A stretch of 32,296 nt of DNA. Origin: Thermofilum sp. (GTDB taxonomy: Archaea; Thermoproteota; Thermoprotei; Thermofilales; Thermofilaceae). Each line of letters opens with the position of its first letter. Within the stretch, counting starts at the first letter, position 1. A program made the translations under genes and the position numbers. This document shows positions 14,804 to 21,126 of this stretch, one piece after another. The notes under the pieces are model-generated. The model saw nothing but the letters and a program-made list of their open reading frames with translations, made no database searches and had not been told where the DNA came from. The stretch is from positions 1 to 32,296 of the forward strand of contig JAJHRT010000004.1 of assembly GCA_020833575.1 (NCBI GenBank). The letters are read 5' to 3'.

Positions 14804-15466
14804 GTGCTGTGCGTGTCCGAGTGCTCTCCTGCAATCAGCGAAGCCGGGGTCTACCCGGTATCCGAGGACACGCTGCTCCTAGCACGCTTCGTGGAGCGCG
14901 CAGGCCGCGTTGGAGTTGCTGTTGAGGTTGGCTGCGGTAGCGGGCTTGCAACACTGGAGTTAGCCCGCCGAAGCGAGTACACTGTCGGCGTGGACATAAG
15001 CGAGCAAGCAGCACTAGCCGCGAAGTCCCGCGTCGAGAGGCTGCCCAACGTAGACGTCGTCGTGTCAGACAGACTCTCCGCCCTTAGGGAACGCTCAGCA
15101 GACCTGGTCGTGTCTAACCCACCCTACCTGCCCTGCGACTACTGCAGCGAGCCACTATGGTGCGGTGGCACCAGCGGGGTTGAGTTCTCTGCAAAGCTAG
15201 CCCTGCAGGCTGCGGAAGTCCTCAAGGAGAACGGCAGCTTCGTCGTCCTCGCCTCCTCCCTCGCCGACGTTGAGAGCCTTGTCGAGCTCATGAGGGAGGT
15301 GCTCGGCGAGGTTGCTGTTGAGGAGGAGTACAGGATCGGGCTATTCGAAACCCTTTATATACTCCGTGCCAGGAAGATCCCACTGCATAGTGATGATATA
15401 CCCGAGAAGGTTCTTCGTGGTAAAGGGGAGGGGGCTGAGCAGGACGTCCGACCTCCTAGCCTTTAA
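14804..15466 (+). CDS. HemK/Mtq2-like SAM-dependent methyltransferase
   Basis: A 220-residue class I methyltransferase. The VYPVSEDTLLLA segment (residues 16-27) resembles the Mtq2/N6AMT1 signature VYxPxEDT. The SAM motif EVGCGSG is at 41-47 and the catalytic NPPY at 105-108. Members methylate the amide of the GGQ glutamine in release factors; in archaea aRF1 would be the target, with a Trm112-like partner not seen here. It starts at GTG 14804 (GTG 14813 is an alternative), just after a nested hairpin. The C-terminal ~25 residues overlap the arginine decarboxylase start by 74 nt, and that gene's promoter sits inside this reading frame. Confidence 0.85.
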   Translation: MLCVSECSPAISEAGVYPVSEDTLLLARFVERAGRVGVAVEVGCGSGLATLELARRSEYTVGVDISEQAALAAKSRVERLPNVDVVVSDRLSALRERSADLVVSNPPYLPCDYCSEPLWCGGTSGVEFSAKLALQAAEVLKENGSFVVLASSLADVESLVELMREVLGEVAVEEEYRIGLFETLYILRARKIPLHSDDIPEKVLRGKGEGAEQDVRPPSL

Positions 15467-15866
15467 CAACGCGTTGAAGAGCGCCGGGATACACCAGCTG
15501 AACCTAGTCCCGGTCTCCTCGATTCTGCCCCCAGACGCCGAGGAGGAGGACTACCACCCCCTTCCCCCGGGCGCCGTAGCATTCGTGGTGATGAGTGAGA
15601 AGAGGGCAAAGGGTCCTGCTAAGATAAGCGCAGGTGTCTCGTGGGCTAGGGGCAGGCCGCACGGCTACGTCCTCGAGTTCCACGATGGCAACTCCTCCCA
15701 GGAGACCTTGAAGCGGCTGGAGAGCATGTGGCAGGAGATAGTGGAGGGTGAGCGACTCAACCTAGAGAAGCCGAGGTACGTAGTGGAGGAGCTCGAGGTG
15801 CCAGAAGGGTTCTACGGCTCCGTGGTTGCAGCTCTCGTGTTCTCAAAAATAGACTACTACCCATAG
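15393..15866 (+). CDS. pdaD: Pyruvoyl-dependent arginine decarboxylase
   Basis: A 157-residue proenzyme of the PvlArgDC family, which makes agmatine from arginine. The self-cleavage site is Ser42-Ser43 in LVPVSSILPP, giving a beta chain of about 42 residues and an alpha chain with an N-terminal pyruvoyl group. Segments PGAVAFVVMSEKR, GVSWARGR and EFHDGNSSQETLKRLESMW, and the C-terminal YGSVVAALVFSKIDYYP, match the family. ATG 15393 is used (MIYPRRFFVV). GTG 15390 is immediately before it. A CTTTATATACTCC box at 15353-15365, inside the upstream gene, would give a leader of about 10 nt. The N-terminus overlaps the methyltransferase gene by 74 nt in another frame. Confidence 0.92.
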   Translation: MIYPRRFFVVKGRGLSRTSDLLAFNNALKSAGIHQLNLVPVSSILPPDAEEEDYHPLPPGAVAFVVMSEKRAKGPAKISAGVSWARGRPHGYVLEFHDGNSSQETLKRLESMWQEIVEGERLNLEKPRYVVEELEVPEGFYGSVVAALVFSKIDYYP

Positions 15867-15873
15867 CGTGAAA

Positions 15874-15943
15874 GCGGGGGATCAGCCCGCCCGTTCGAGC
15901 ATCATCTCCTGCTCATCCTCCAACGCGCTCCTCATCTCCCCGC
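15874..15943 (-). ncRNA. Candidate C/D box sRNA, possible 16S rRNA decoding-site guide
   Basis: On the minus strand box C GAGATGA (15938-15932; one mismatch to RUGAUGA) and box D CTGA (15885-15882) enclose 46 nt. The flanks can pair, GCGGG (15943-15939) with CCCGC (15878-15874). A C'-like ATGATGC lies 13 nt before box D. The D guide CGAACGGGCGGG can form 8 consecutive pairs with the universal 16S segment CCGCCCGU, placing C1402, a known 2'-O-methylated site in bacteria, at the fifth position. A minus-strand TTATAG begins 31 nt before box C, inside the Lrp-like gene. No clear D' box. The rRNA segment is recalled, not from this genome. Confidence 0.55.
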
Positions 15944-15949
15944 AGTGCT

Positions 15950-16192
15950 CTAGCGCGACGAAGCTATAAGCGTAGAGGTTCTGGTCACACCGGGCATGTT
16001 CCTTATGTTGGTGACCACCTTGTCCAGGAGCTCGAGCGCCGGAACCTCGAGCTTTGCGATCACGTCATATTCTCCGTATATGATGTAGGCCTCCTCCACG
16101 TACTCCAGCCCTCTAAGAGCCTTGAGAACCTCGTCCTCCTTGCCCACCTGGGTGTTGACCAATACAAAGACTTTGATCCTCTCAGAGCTCAT
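15950..16192 (-). CDS. Stand-alone Lrp/AsnC ligand-binding (RAM) domain protein
   Basis: An 80-residue protein consisting only of the alpha-beta sandwich effector domain of Lrp/AsnC regulators, with no helix-turn-helix. The pattern KVFVLVNTQVGKEDEVLKAL, EEAYIIYGEYDVIAKLEV and MPGVTRTSTLI fits RAM-only proteins, which oligomerise and bind amino acids or modulate full-length Lrp proteins. ATG 16192 is chosen because an AT-rich AGCTTATTTT element (about 16223-16232) lies at promoter distance. GTG 16210 would add six residues but sits too close to that element. A C/D-like RNA on the same strand begins just after the stop. Confidence 0.82.
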   Translation of the reverse strand: MSSERIKVFVLVNTQVGKEDEVLKALRGLEYVEEAYIIYGEYDVIAKLEVPALELLDKVVTNIRNMPGVTRTSTLIASSR

Positions 16193-16277
16193 GGTTATGC
16201 AGTAGTTCACTGATCAGTTTTGGAAAATAAGCTTTACTATGGGAGACCCGATGTCGTTTTTCGGTCCGAGAAGGGAA

Positions 16278-16330
16278 CTCTAGCGCGCAACCACCCGGAG
16301 AAAGACCGCTGCCATCTCTGCGCGCTAGAG
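16278..16330. repeat. 12-bp perfect inverted repeat at the 3' end of the presenilin-like gene
   Basis: CTCTAGCGCGCA (16278-16289) and TGCGCGCTAGAG (16319-16330) are exact reverse complements around a 29-nt spacer. The right arm includes the minus-strand TAG stop (16327-16325). As RNA this forms a strong stem just past the presenilin-like coding region, so a 3'-end or terminator hairpin is the simplest reading. No second copy was seen, so a mobile-element origin lacks support. Confidence 0.6.
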
Positions 16331-17236
16331 CCCTAGAAGGTAGCACACCGCGTACGTGGCCAGAGAGAAGGTGACAGGCAGTGGTAGCGCCGGCATGTAA
16401 CGCCTATGCCGGAGCATCTGCAGAGTGGCCAGGAAGCCCAGGAGGAGGGCTGCGGAGCATGCGAGCCACCTAGCAGGGGAGAAGCTCGGGGTCACCAGGA
16501 AGACCGGGGAGAGCATTGAGTACACCAGCACATCGCCCATGCCGAGGCTCAAGGGGCCTATGTGCACGACCGCTCCCCGCAGAGGTTCCCTGGAGGGTGC
16601 GCCCGAGCCCGGCTGCCCGCTCACGGTTTCGAGGAACTTCTTCAAGGGGCCTCTGGTGACCGAGTAGGCGTCGTAGGCTGCCAGCGTGATGGACACCGCG
16701 ATCGTGCTCAGCGGCGTGAGCATCGCTGTGAACAGGGGCCCGGCCATCATGCCGTAGAGAAGCAGCAGCACGCTCAGCAGGGTCAGGTTTAGGGGTTTCA
16801 CGACCAGTACTGCCGTGAGGGCTGCCACTGTGAGGGACAGCACGTCCATGAGCGCGTAAAGCTCCTCGCCGCTCACAAGCGCGCTGGCGTAGATCTCCAG
16901 TATACCCCAGTAGGACACGAATATCGCAACTGCCAGCACCAGGTGCAGGATGTCGAGCCGCTTCTTCCGAGCCAGTGCAAGTAGCAGCGCTGCGCCGGCC
17001 AGGACAAGGATCAGGAAGAAGAGACTATTGATGGCTGCACCGAGCGGTGTATCGCCCTCGGCGTAGAAGGCACCAAGGCTGCTCGCAATGCCCGACTGTA
17101 GGACTAGCAGCCCGAGAAGCGCCGAGCCTGACAGCACCAGGAAGACCACCAGCGCCGTTGAAACCACGAACTGGGGTGCATCGAGAGGAAACCCCTCCTC
17201 CCGGCCCAACCCCTCTCCTCTGCCCCCTCCGCTCAT
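16325..17236 (-). CDS. Presenilin/signal-peptide-peptidase-like intramembrane aspartyl protease
   Basis: A 303-residue polytopic protein with the A22-type catalytic set. The YD motif is at AAYDAYSV (Asp189), GxGD at LSLGMGDVLVY (Asp235) and the PAL motif at MPALPLP (residues 282-284). A variable soluble loop of about 35 residues separates the two aspartate-bearing helices. It would cleave transmembrane segments in the membrane. The ATG at 17236 is preferred over GTG 17308. The only TATA-like box (17313-17319) is 6 nt from GTG 17308 but correctly placed for a transcript beginning near 17290. The skipped stretch is explained by a C/D sRNA. GGGG precedes the ATG by about 8 nt. Confidence 0.85.
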   Translation of the reverse strand: MSGGGRGEGLGREEGFPLDAPQFVVSTALVVFLVLSGSALLGLLVLQSGIASSLGAFYAEGDTPLGAAINSLFFLILVLAGAALLLALARKKRLDILHLVLAVAIFVSYWGILEIYASALVSGEELYALMDVLSLTVAALTAVLVVKPLNLTLLSVLLLLYGMMAGPLFTAMLTPLSTIAVSITLAAYDAYSVTRGPLKKFLETVSGQPGSGAPSREPLRGAVVHIGPLSLGMGDVLVYSMLSPVFLVTPSFSPARWLACSAALLLGFLATLQMLRHRRYMPALPLPVTFSLATYAVCYLLGL

Positions 17237-17295
17237 ATCAGCTACCCCAGGATCGAGCTCATCCCTCGCGCTGGCATGACTCTCATCATCCAGCG
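17230..17295 (-). ncRNA. C/D box sRNA candidate overlapping the presenilin-like gene start (predicted 23S PTC-region guide)
   Basis: On the minus strand box C ATGATGA (17289-17283) and box D CTGA (17241-17238) enclose 41 nt. CGCT (17295-17292) can pair with AGCG (17233-17230). A C'-like GATGAGC is present, but no convincing D'. The D guide ATCCTGGGGTAG can form 11 consecutive pairs (two G-U) with the conserved domain V segment CUACCCCGGGG next to GAUAACAGG, targeting E. coli position about 2441. TTTAAT begins 30 nt before box C. The protein start ATG (17236-17234) follows box D after one base, so sRNA and mRNA overlap. The rRNA segment is recalled from bacteria. Confidence 0.7.
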
Positions 17296-17310
17296 AAGTT
17301 TTGCGCACAG

Positions 17311-17320
17311 CTAATTAAAC
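17311..17320. promoter_or_regulatory. Bidirectional AT-rich promoter element between the sRNA/presenilin gene and hjc
   Basis: CTAATTAAAC contains the palindrome TTAATTAA-like core. It lies 30 nt before box C of the minus-strand sRNA and about 34 nt before the hjc ATG (17349) on the plus strand. No other TATA-like box serves either direction. Confidence 0.55.
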
Positions 17321-17348
17321 TCTTCCAGACACTTTTCACAGACGCCGC

Positions 17349-17744
17349 ATGCCTAGCGACGTGAGGGGGCGGCGCAGCAGGGCGTTCAACGTAGAGAGGA
17401 AGCTCGTGAAGATGCTGTCCGCAAATAAGGCGAACCACGTGTTCAGAGTGCCTGTGAGCGGCTCCCGCAGCTTCCCCGACGTCTTCCTGGTGAACAACGT
17501 CAGGGACCTCGTGGTGGCGTTCGAGGTGAAGACCACCCAGGAGAGCAAGGTCAAGGTGAGGCGAGAGCAGGTGTCCAGGCTGTTCTCATTCATCGAGGCG
17601 TTCAAGAAGTACGCGAACCGGGAGGCCGTAGTAGCGGTGTGGTTCTCCAGGGAGGGGAAGTGGGTCTTCAAGCGCCTGGACGGGCTGCTCAGCGAGGACG
17701 TCGTGGTGTCAGCGGACGAGGAGAGCAACTGGTCCCCGCCGTGA
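17349..17744 (+). CDS. hjc: Holliday junction resolvase Hjc-type
   Basis: A 131-residue archaeal resolvase of the restriction-endonuclease-like fold. The catalytic residues are visible: Glu16 in AFNVERKLVKML, Ser39 in VSGSRSFPD, Asp44 in the same motif, and Glu59 and Lys61 in AFEVKTT. It cuts four-way junctions symmetrically during recombination. Length is typical for the family. The ATG follows a TATA-like element by about 34 nt. It is divergent from the presenilin-like gene. It ends 55 nt before the TIP49-type ATPase gene, an arrangement that groups recombination-related functions. Confidence 0.95.
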   Translation: MPSDVRGRRSRAFNVERKLVKMLSANKANHVFRVPVSGSRSFPDVFLVNNVRDLVVAFEVKTTQESKVKVRREQVSRLFSFIEAFKKYANREAVVAVWFSREGKWVFKRLDGLLSEDVVVSADEESNWSPP

Positions 17745-17798
17745 TCGCACAAGCTTTTAAGCAGACACCCGCATGTCACTGGTTACTTGGGAGGGGCG

Positions 17799-19121
17799 AT
17801 GGGTGAGCGCACCAGGGTCGGTGCGCACAGCCACATACGCGGGCTGGGTGTGCGCGACGGTGAGCCTCTCCCGGTCGCCGACGGCCTTGTGGGGCAGGTA
17901 GAGGCTAGGCGAGCGGCTTGGCTCGTCGTTCAGCTGATCAAGGCTGGTAAGATGGCTGGAAGAGGAGTTCTCCTCGTGGGGCCTCCCGGCACTGGTAAGA
18001 CCGCACTGGCCGTGGCCATAGCGAGAGAGCTGGGGCCTGAGACGCCCTTCATGGCGCTCAGCGGCAGCGAGATCTACTCGGCCGAGGTCAAGAAGACGGA
18101 GGTGCTGATGCAGGCCATGCGTAAGGCCATCGGTGTGAGGATCAGGGAGAGGCGCTGGATCTACGAGGGCGTGGTGGAGAAGCTCGAGGTAATGTACGGT
18201 AGGCACCCGCTGAACCCCTACGCGGAGGTGCCCGTGGGCGGCACAATAACCCTCAAGACTGACCGGGAGACCAGGACGCTGAGGGTGGACTCCAACATCA
18301 TCTACCAGCTCCTGCAGAGGGGGGTCTCCGAGGGCGACGTGATATGGATAGACGAGGAGACGGGTAGGGTCACGCGCGTCGGCAGGGCTAAGGGCTACGC
18401 GAGCGAGTACGACATCTCCCCGAAGGAGCTGGTGGAGGTTCCCAGCGGTCCCATCTACAAGGAGAAGGAGTTCGTGTACACCCTGACCCTCCACGACCTG
18501 GACGAGATGAACGCTCGCAGTGAGAGCCTCCTCTCCATACTCTTCGGCAGCCCTGCTCAGCGGGAGATACCGCCGGACGTCAGAGCCCGGGTGGACAAGC
18601 TGGTGAAGGAGTGGGTGGAGTCGGGGAGGGCCGAGCTGCTGCCCGGCGTCCTCTTCATCGACGACGCGCACATGCTGGACATCGAGGCGTTCAGCTTCCT
18701 GTCGAGGGCTATGGAGAGCGAGCTCAGCCCCATCATCATCCTGGCTACAAACCGCGGCTTCACGAGGATAAGGGGCACGGACGTGGAGGCTCCTCACGGC
18801 ATGCCCCTCGACCTGCTCGACCGGCTGCTGATCATCAAGACCGGCGAGTACACACCTGAAGAGATAAGGGAGATAATAAAGATCCGGGCGCACGAGGAGG
18901 GGGTGGAGCTGGAGGAGGAGGCGCTAAACGAGCTGGTGAGGCTGGGCGTGGAGAGAAGCCTGAGATACGCGGTGCAGCTGCTGGCCCCTGCTAAGATCGT
19001 AGCGGAGAGGCACGGAGGGAAGGTAACAAAGAAGGATGTGGAGTACGTTTCAAGGCTGTTCATAAGCACGAACGAGTCCGCAAGGTACCTGAAGGAGTAC
19101 GAAGACAAGTTCCTGCGCTAA
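17799..19121 (+). CDS. TIP49/RuvB-like AAA+ ATPase
   Basis: A 440-residue homologue of eukaryotic RuvBL1/RuvBL2. N-terminal SHIRGLGV and DGLVGQVEARRAA are family signatures. Walker A GPPGTGKT is at 61-68. A long insertion (about 125-230) corresponds to the RuvBL OB-fold domain II. Walker B is VLFIDDAHMLDIEAF (284-298), with Asp289 where RuvBL proteins normally have the catalytic Glu. The sensor ATNRG is at 316-320 and the lid region ends in YAVQLLAPAKIVA. ATG 17799 has GGGAGGGG directly upstream; a TTG 12 nt earlier is in frame but unneeded. Its role in archaea is little known, probably chaperone or DNA-associated remodelling. Confidence 0.92.
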   Translation: MGERTRVGAHSHIRGLGVRDGEPLPVADGLVGQVEARRAAWLVVQLIKAGKMAGRGVLLVGPPGTGKTALAVAIARELGPETPFMALSGSEIYSAEVKKTEVLMQAMRKAIGVRIRERRWIYEGVVEKLEVMYGRHPLNPYAEVPVGGTITLKTDRETRTLRVDSNIIYQLLQRGVSEGDVIWIDEETGRVTRVGRAKGYASEYDISPKELVEVPSGPIYKEKEFVYTLTLHDLDEMNARSESLLSILFGSPAQREIPPDVRARVDKLVKEWVESGRAELLPGVLFIDDAHMLDIEAFSFLSRAMESELSPIIILATNRGFTRIRGTDVEAPHGMPLDLLDRLLIIKTGEYTPEEIREIIKIRAHEEGVELEEEALNELVRLGVERSLRYAVQLLAPAKIVAERHGGKVTKKDVEYVSRLFISTNESARYLKEYEDKFLR

Positions 19122-19160
19122 GGTAAAAATTAAAAAAATTGGAAAAGAAAAAGAGCGGAT
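19122..19160 (-). terminator. AT-rich convergent intergenic terminator
   Basis: The 39 nt between the TIP49-type stop and the roadblock-protein stop are strikingly A-rich on the plus strand. On the minus strand this gives T-runs of 5, 4, 7 and 5 separated by a few bases, directly after the roadblock gene. That matches archaeal U-tract termination for the minus-strand gene. Confidence 0.6.
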
Positions 19161-19466
19161 CTAGCTTAAGTTGAGCTTCTCTAGTAGCTGGGGTAGGTTC
19201 TTCTTCTTAACGAGCACCGCAGCGTAGAGGTCTTCGGAAAGCCTAAGGAGCACTGCCGCCACGCCGTTGCTGCTGGCCACTACCGTGTAGCTGTAGTCCT
19301 CGGAGAGCTCCTGCATGAGGCGCGCGCTGCTGTCTACAACCACGGCGGAGAGCGCTGTGACCGCTAGGTTGTCCTCGCTGTTTACCGGCATGCCTGTGCT
19401 CGAGAGCAGCACTACCCTTTCCACGCCGGGCAGCCTCCTCAACTCCTCGAGGACCTCGACCGCCAT
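19161..19466 (-). CDS. Roadblock/LC7 domain protein
   Basis: A 101-residue single-domain protein with the roadblock/LC7 pattern: VLEELRRLPGVERVVLLSSTGMPV, split here as VLEELRRLPGVE and RVVLLSSTGMPV, then a central amphipathic helix and VVASSNGVAAVLLRL and YAAVLVKKKNLPQLLEKL. Such proteins dimerise and regulate small GTPases. No Ras-like GTPase gene is in the window, so the partner must lie elsewhere. It starts at ATG 19466; a CCTTAAAAAGG box lies about 35-45 nt upstream. Confidence 0.85.
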   Translation of the reverse strand: MAVEVLEELRRLPGVERVVLLSSTGMPVNSEDNLAVTALSAVVVDSSARLMQELSEDYSYTVVASSNGVAAVLLRLSEDLYAAVLVKKKNLPQLLEKLNLS

Positions 19467-19556
19467 ACCGCTTCACACCTGCGAGCGCTGAGAAGGCGGG
19501 GGCCTTTTTAAGGAATTTAGTTCAATCCGCGCCGCCGGAGCCGTCTCATGAGGGAT

Positions 19557-20006
19557 CTACGGCTGGCGCGAGCTCTCGGCAGATCCCTTAGGGCCTCGAA
19601 AAGCCAGCGCGAGCTCTTTCCTGTAGGCGAGCGCGGTGAGCGCGAGCACGACCTGCCCTAGGTCTAGGAACAGGGGGCTGTTGCCCCCCACAAGGTAGAA
19701 GAGGGGGAGGAGGCGGACAGGTTCTCGGAGGCTTACGAGGTAGAGTGTGAGGTAGTGGTAGGCTGCGAAGGTGACTGCGGAGCCTAGGAAGCTGAGCTTG
19801 AGGTGGTACCTCTTCTCACTGTAGAGCGCACCTGTTACAAGCCAGAGTATGAGCGAGACAACGGCTCCGCGCCAGGGGATGTACCAGTTGAAGGCGAAGG
19901 TGGGTACCTGGTAGGTGCTGAGCAGGCTCTCCAATGGCACTGCGACGAACACTGTGGATATTATCGCCGGGGCCACGATTGCGAGGAAGCTTGTCGAGGA
20001 GCGCAT
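19557..20006 (-). CDS. Four-helix membrane protein, function unknown
   Basis: A 149-residue protein with hydrophobic segments at about 7-25, 46-62, 72-92 and 112-127, and a basic, polar tail. It contains aromatic and proline-rich loops (TFAFNWYIPWRG). I do not recognise a family. ATG 20006 is preceded by GATGAGGA, a good ribosome binding site. It lies 13 nt after the site-2 protease gene and is likely its operon partner. The tight spacing suggests a related membrane role. Confidence 0.7.
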   Translation of the reverse strand: MRSSTSFLAIVAPAIISTVFVAVPLESLLSTYQVPTFAFNWYIPWRGAVVSLILWLVTGALYSEKRYHLKLSFLGSAVTFAAYHYLTLYLVSLREPVRLLPLFYLVGGNSPLFLDLGQVVLALTALAYRKELALAFRGPKGSAESSRQP

Positions 20007-20019
20007 TCCTCATCCCCCC

Positions 20020-21126
20020 TCACAGAGGGGGTGCCATTGATAAAGCTACGTTGAGCAGCAGCAGAGTGGTCGTGTAGGCGCTCACGCCGGTCACCAGGTT
20101 CTTCCTGCTCTTGGGGCTGAGGGAGCTCAGAGCCGCTGCTAGGAGCCTGCCGCCGTCAAGCGGGTAGATCGGCAGCATGTTTAGCAGGGCAACGCTACCC
20201 GTGAGCACGAGGGACCACCAGAGCGCGCTGTAAAGTGCCTCGTTGCTGAACGCCTGCTCGATGACCACGCCCAGCGCAGGCTTCGTGGGGTCCTCGGGGC
20301 GGCCCGCCAGCCTTAAACACACCTTCACCGACGAGCCGCCTCTGACTACTTCAAGCGTCACGTTGTCCCCTGGCTTGTACCGCGAGAGAGCCCCTGAGAA
20401 CTCTCCCAGCGTCGACACCCTGACCTCGCCCACACCGACTATCAGGTCGCCCGGCTCCAGGATGCCGTGAGCAGGGTAGTTCTCGCGAGTCTCGACGACG
20501 CGTACACCAACGGGCTTCACGAGCAGCTGGGTTGCCAGCAGCAGGAGGAAGAACGTGAGGAGGTTAGCCAGGCTGCCCGCTGAGAGAACCCTGGCCTTGG
20601 TCCTCGCGGGCCTCCTCTCCAGCTCCTCCTCGTCGAGCTCGGCGAAGCCGCCGGGGAAGACCAGCAGGAGGAAGGCTCCCACGGACTTCACCGGTATTGA
20701 CTCGGCGGCTGCAACTAGCGCGTGAGCTAGCTCGTGCGGTACAAGCGCGAGGGCCACCGCAATCATGAAGTAGGGGAGTGCGTCGAGGCCTATCGTCCAG
20801 CCTGGGACCAGCGGCACCACAGGGCTCGCGGCGGGGGAGCGCGCTAGGAGCTGGAGGAGGTTAACGTGCAGGTAAGCGAGCCCGGCCACGCCCAGGATGA
20901 CTCCGGAAACTGCTCCTGCATCCCCGAAGGCGCGCAGCACTCTTGCGTGGCTCGCTCCAACCCGCTGTATTTGCTCGTGGACGCGCCTGCACCTTAGGAC
21001 TACCGCGAGGCCTTCGATCGACAAGCCCAGCCTCTCCGCGAGGGTTTTACGCCTCGAGGCAATGTACCCGAGGCTGTAGACGGCTGCCGCACCTGCCAGC
21101 ACTAGCGCGATTTCAGCGTAGCTCAA
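20020..21126 (-). CDS. Site-2 protease-like membrane metalloprotease (M50) with PDZ domain
   Basis: A 368-residue intramembrane zinc protease. The HExxH motif HELAH is at 131-135, in a hydrophobic helix, and the third ligand motif is NMLPIYPLDGGR (Asp324). A PDZ-like insert at about 205-290 includes GILEPGDLIVGVGEVRV. Flanking hydrophobic segments at 5-20, 72-95, 114-140, 180-203 and 300-320 complete the S2P layout. It would cleave membrane-anchored substrates such as regulators. The TTG start at 21126 overlaps the upstream gene's end by 14 nt, implying translational coupling with the metallo-beta-lactamase-like gene. Confidence 0.88.
   Translation of the reverse strand: MSYAEIALVLAGAAAVYSLGYIASRRKTLAERLGLSIEGLAVVLRCRRVHEQIQRVGASHARVLRAFGDAGAVSGVILGVAGLAYLHVNLLQLLARSPAASPVVPLVPGWTIGLDALPYFMIAVALALVPHELAHALVAAAESIPVKSVGAFLLLVFPGGFAELDEEELERRPARTKARVLSAGSLANLLTFFLLLLATQLLVKPVGVRVVETRENYPAHGILEPGDLIVGVGEVRVSTLGEFSGALSRYKPGDNVTLEVVRGGSSVKVCLRLAGRPEDPTKPALGVVIEQAFSNEALYSALWWSLVLTGSVALLNMLPIYPLDGGRLLAAALSSLSPKSRKNLVTGVSAYTTTLLLLNVALSMAPPL

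Noticed and set aside
15390-15438. Box C-like GTGATGA and box D-like CTGA at the start of pdaD, suggesting another C/D sRNA
   Set aside because: The GTGATG is explained by the pdaD start codon, no C' or D' element is present, the TATA offset is 35 rather than 30-31 nt, and the guide matches no rRNA segment I know.
15886-15905. T-loop-like GTTCGAGC suggesting a tRNA remnant
   Set aside because: No pairing T-stem or acceptor is found around it, and the segment is accounted for by the C/D-like RNA on the other strand.
16278-16330. Transposon or integron end
   Set aside because: There is one copy only, no transposase and no target duplication; a 3'-end hairpin is simpler.
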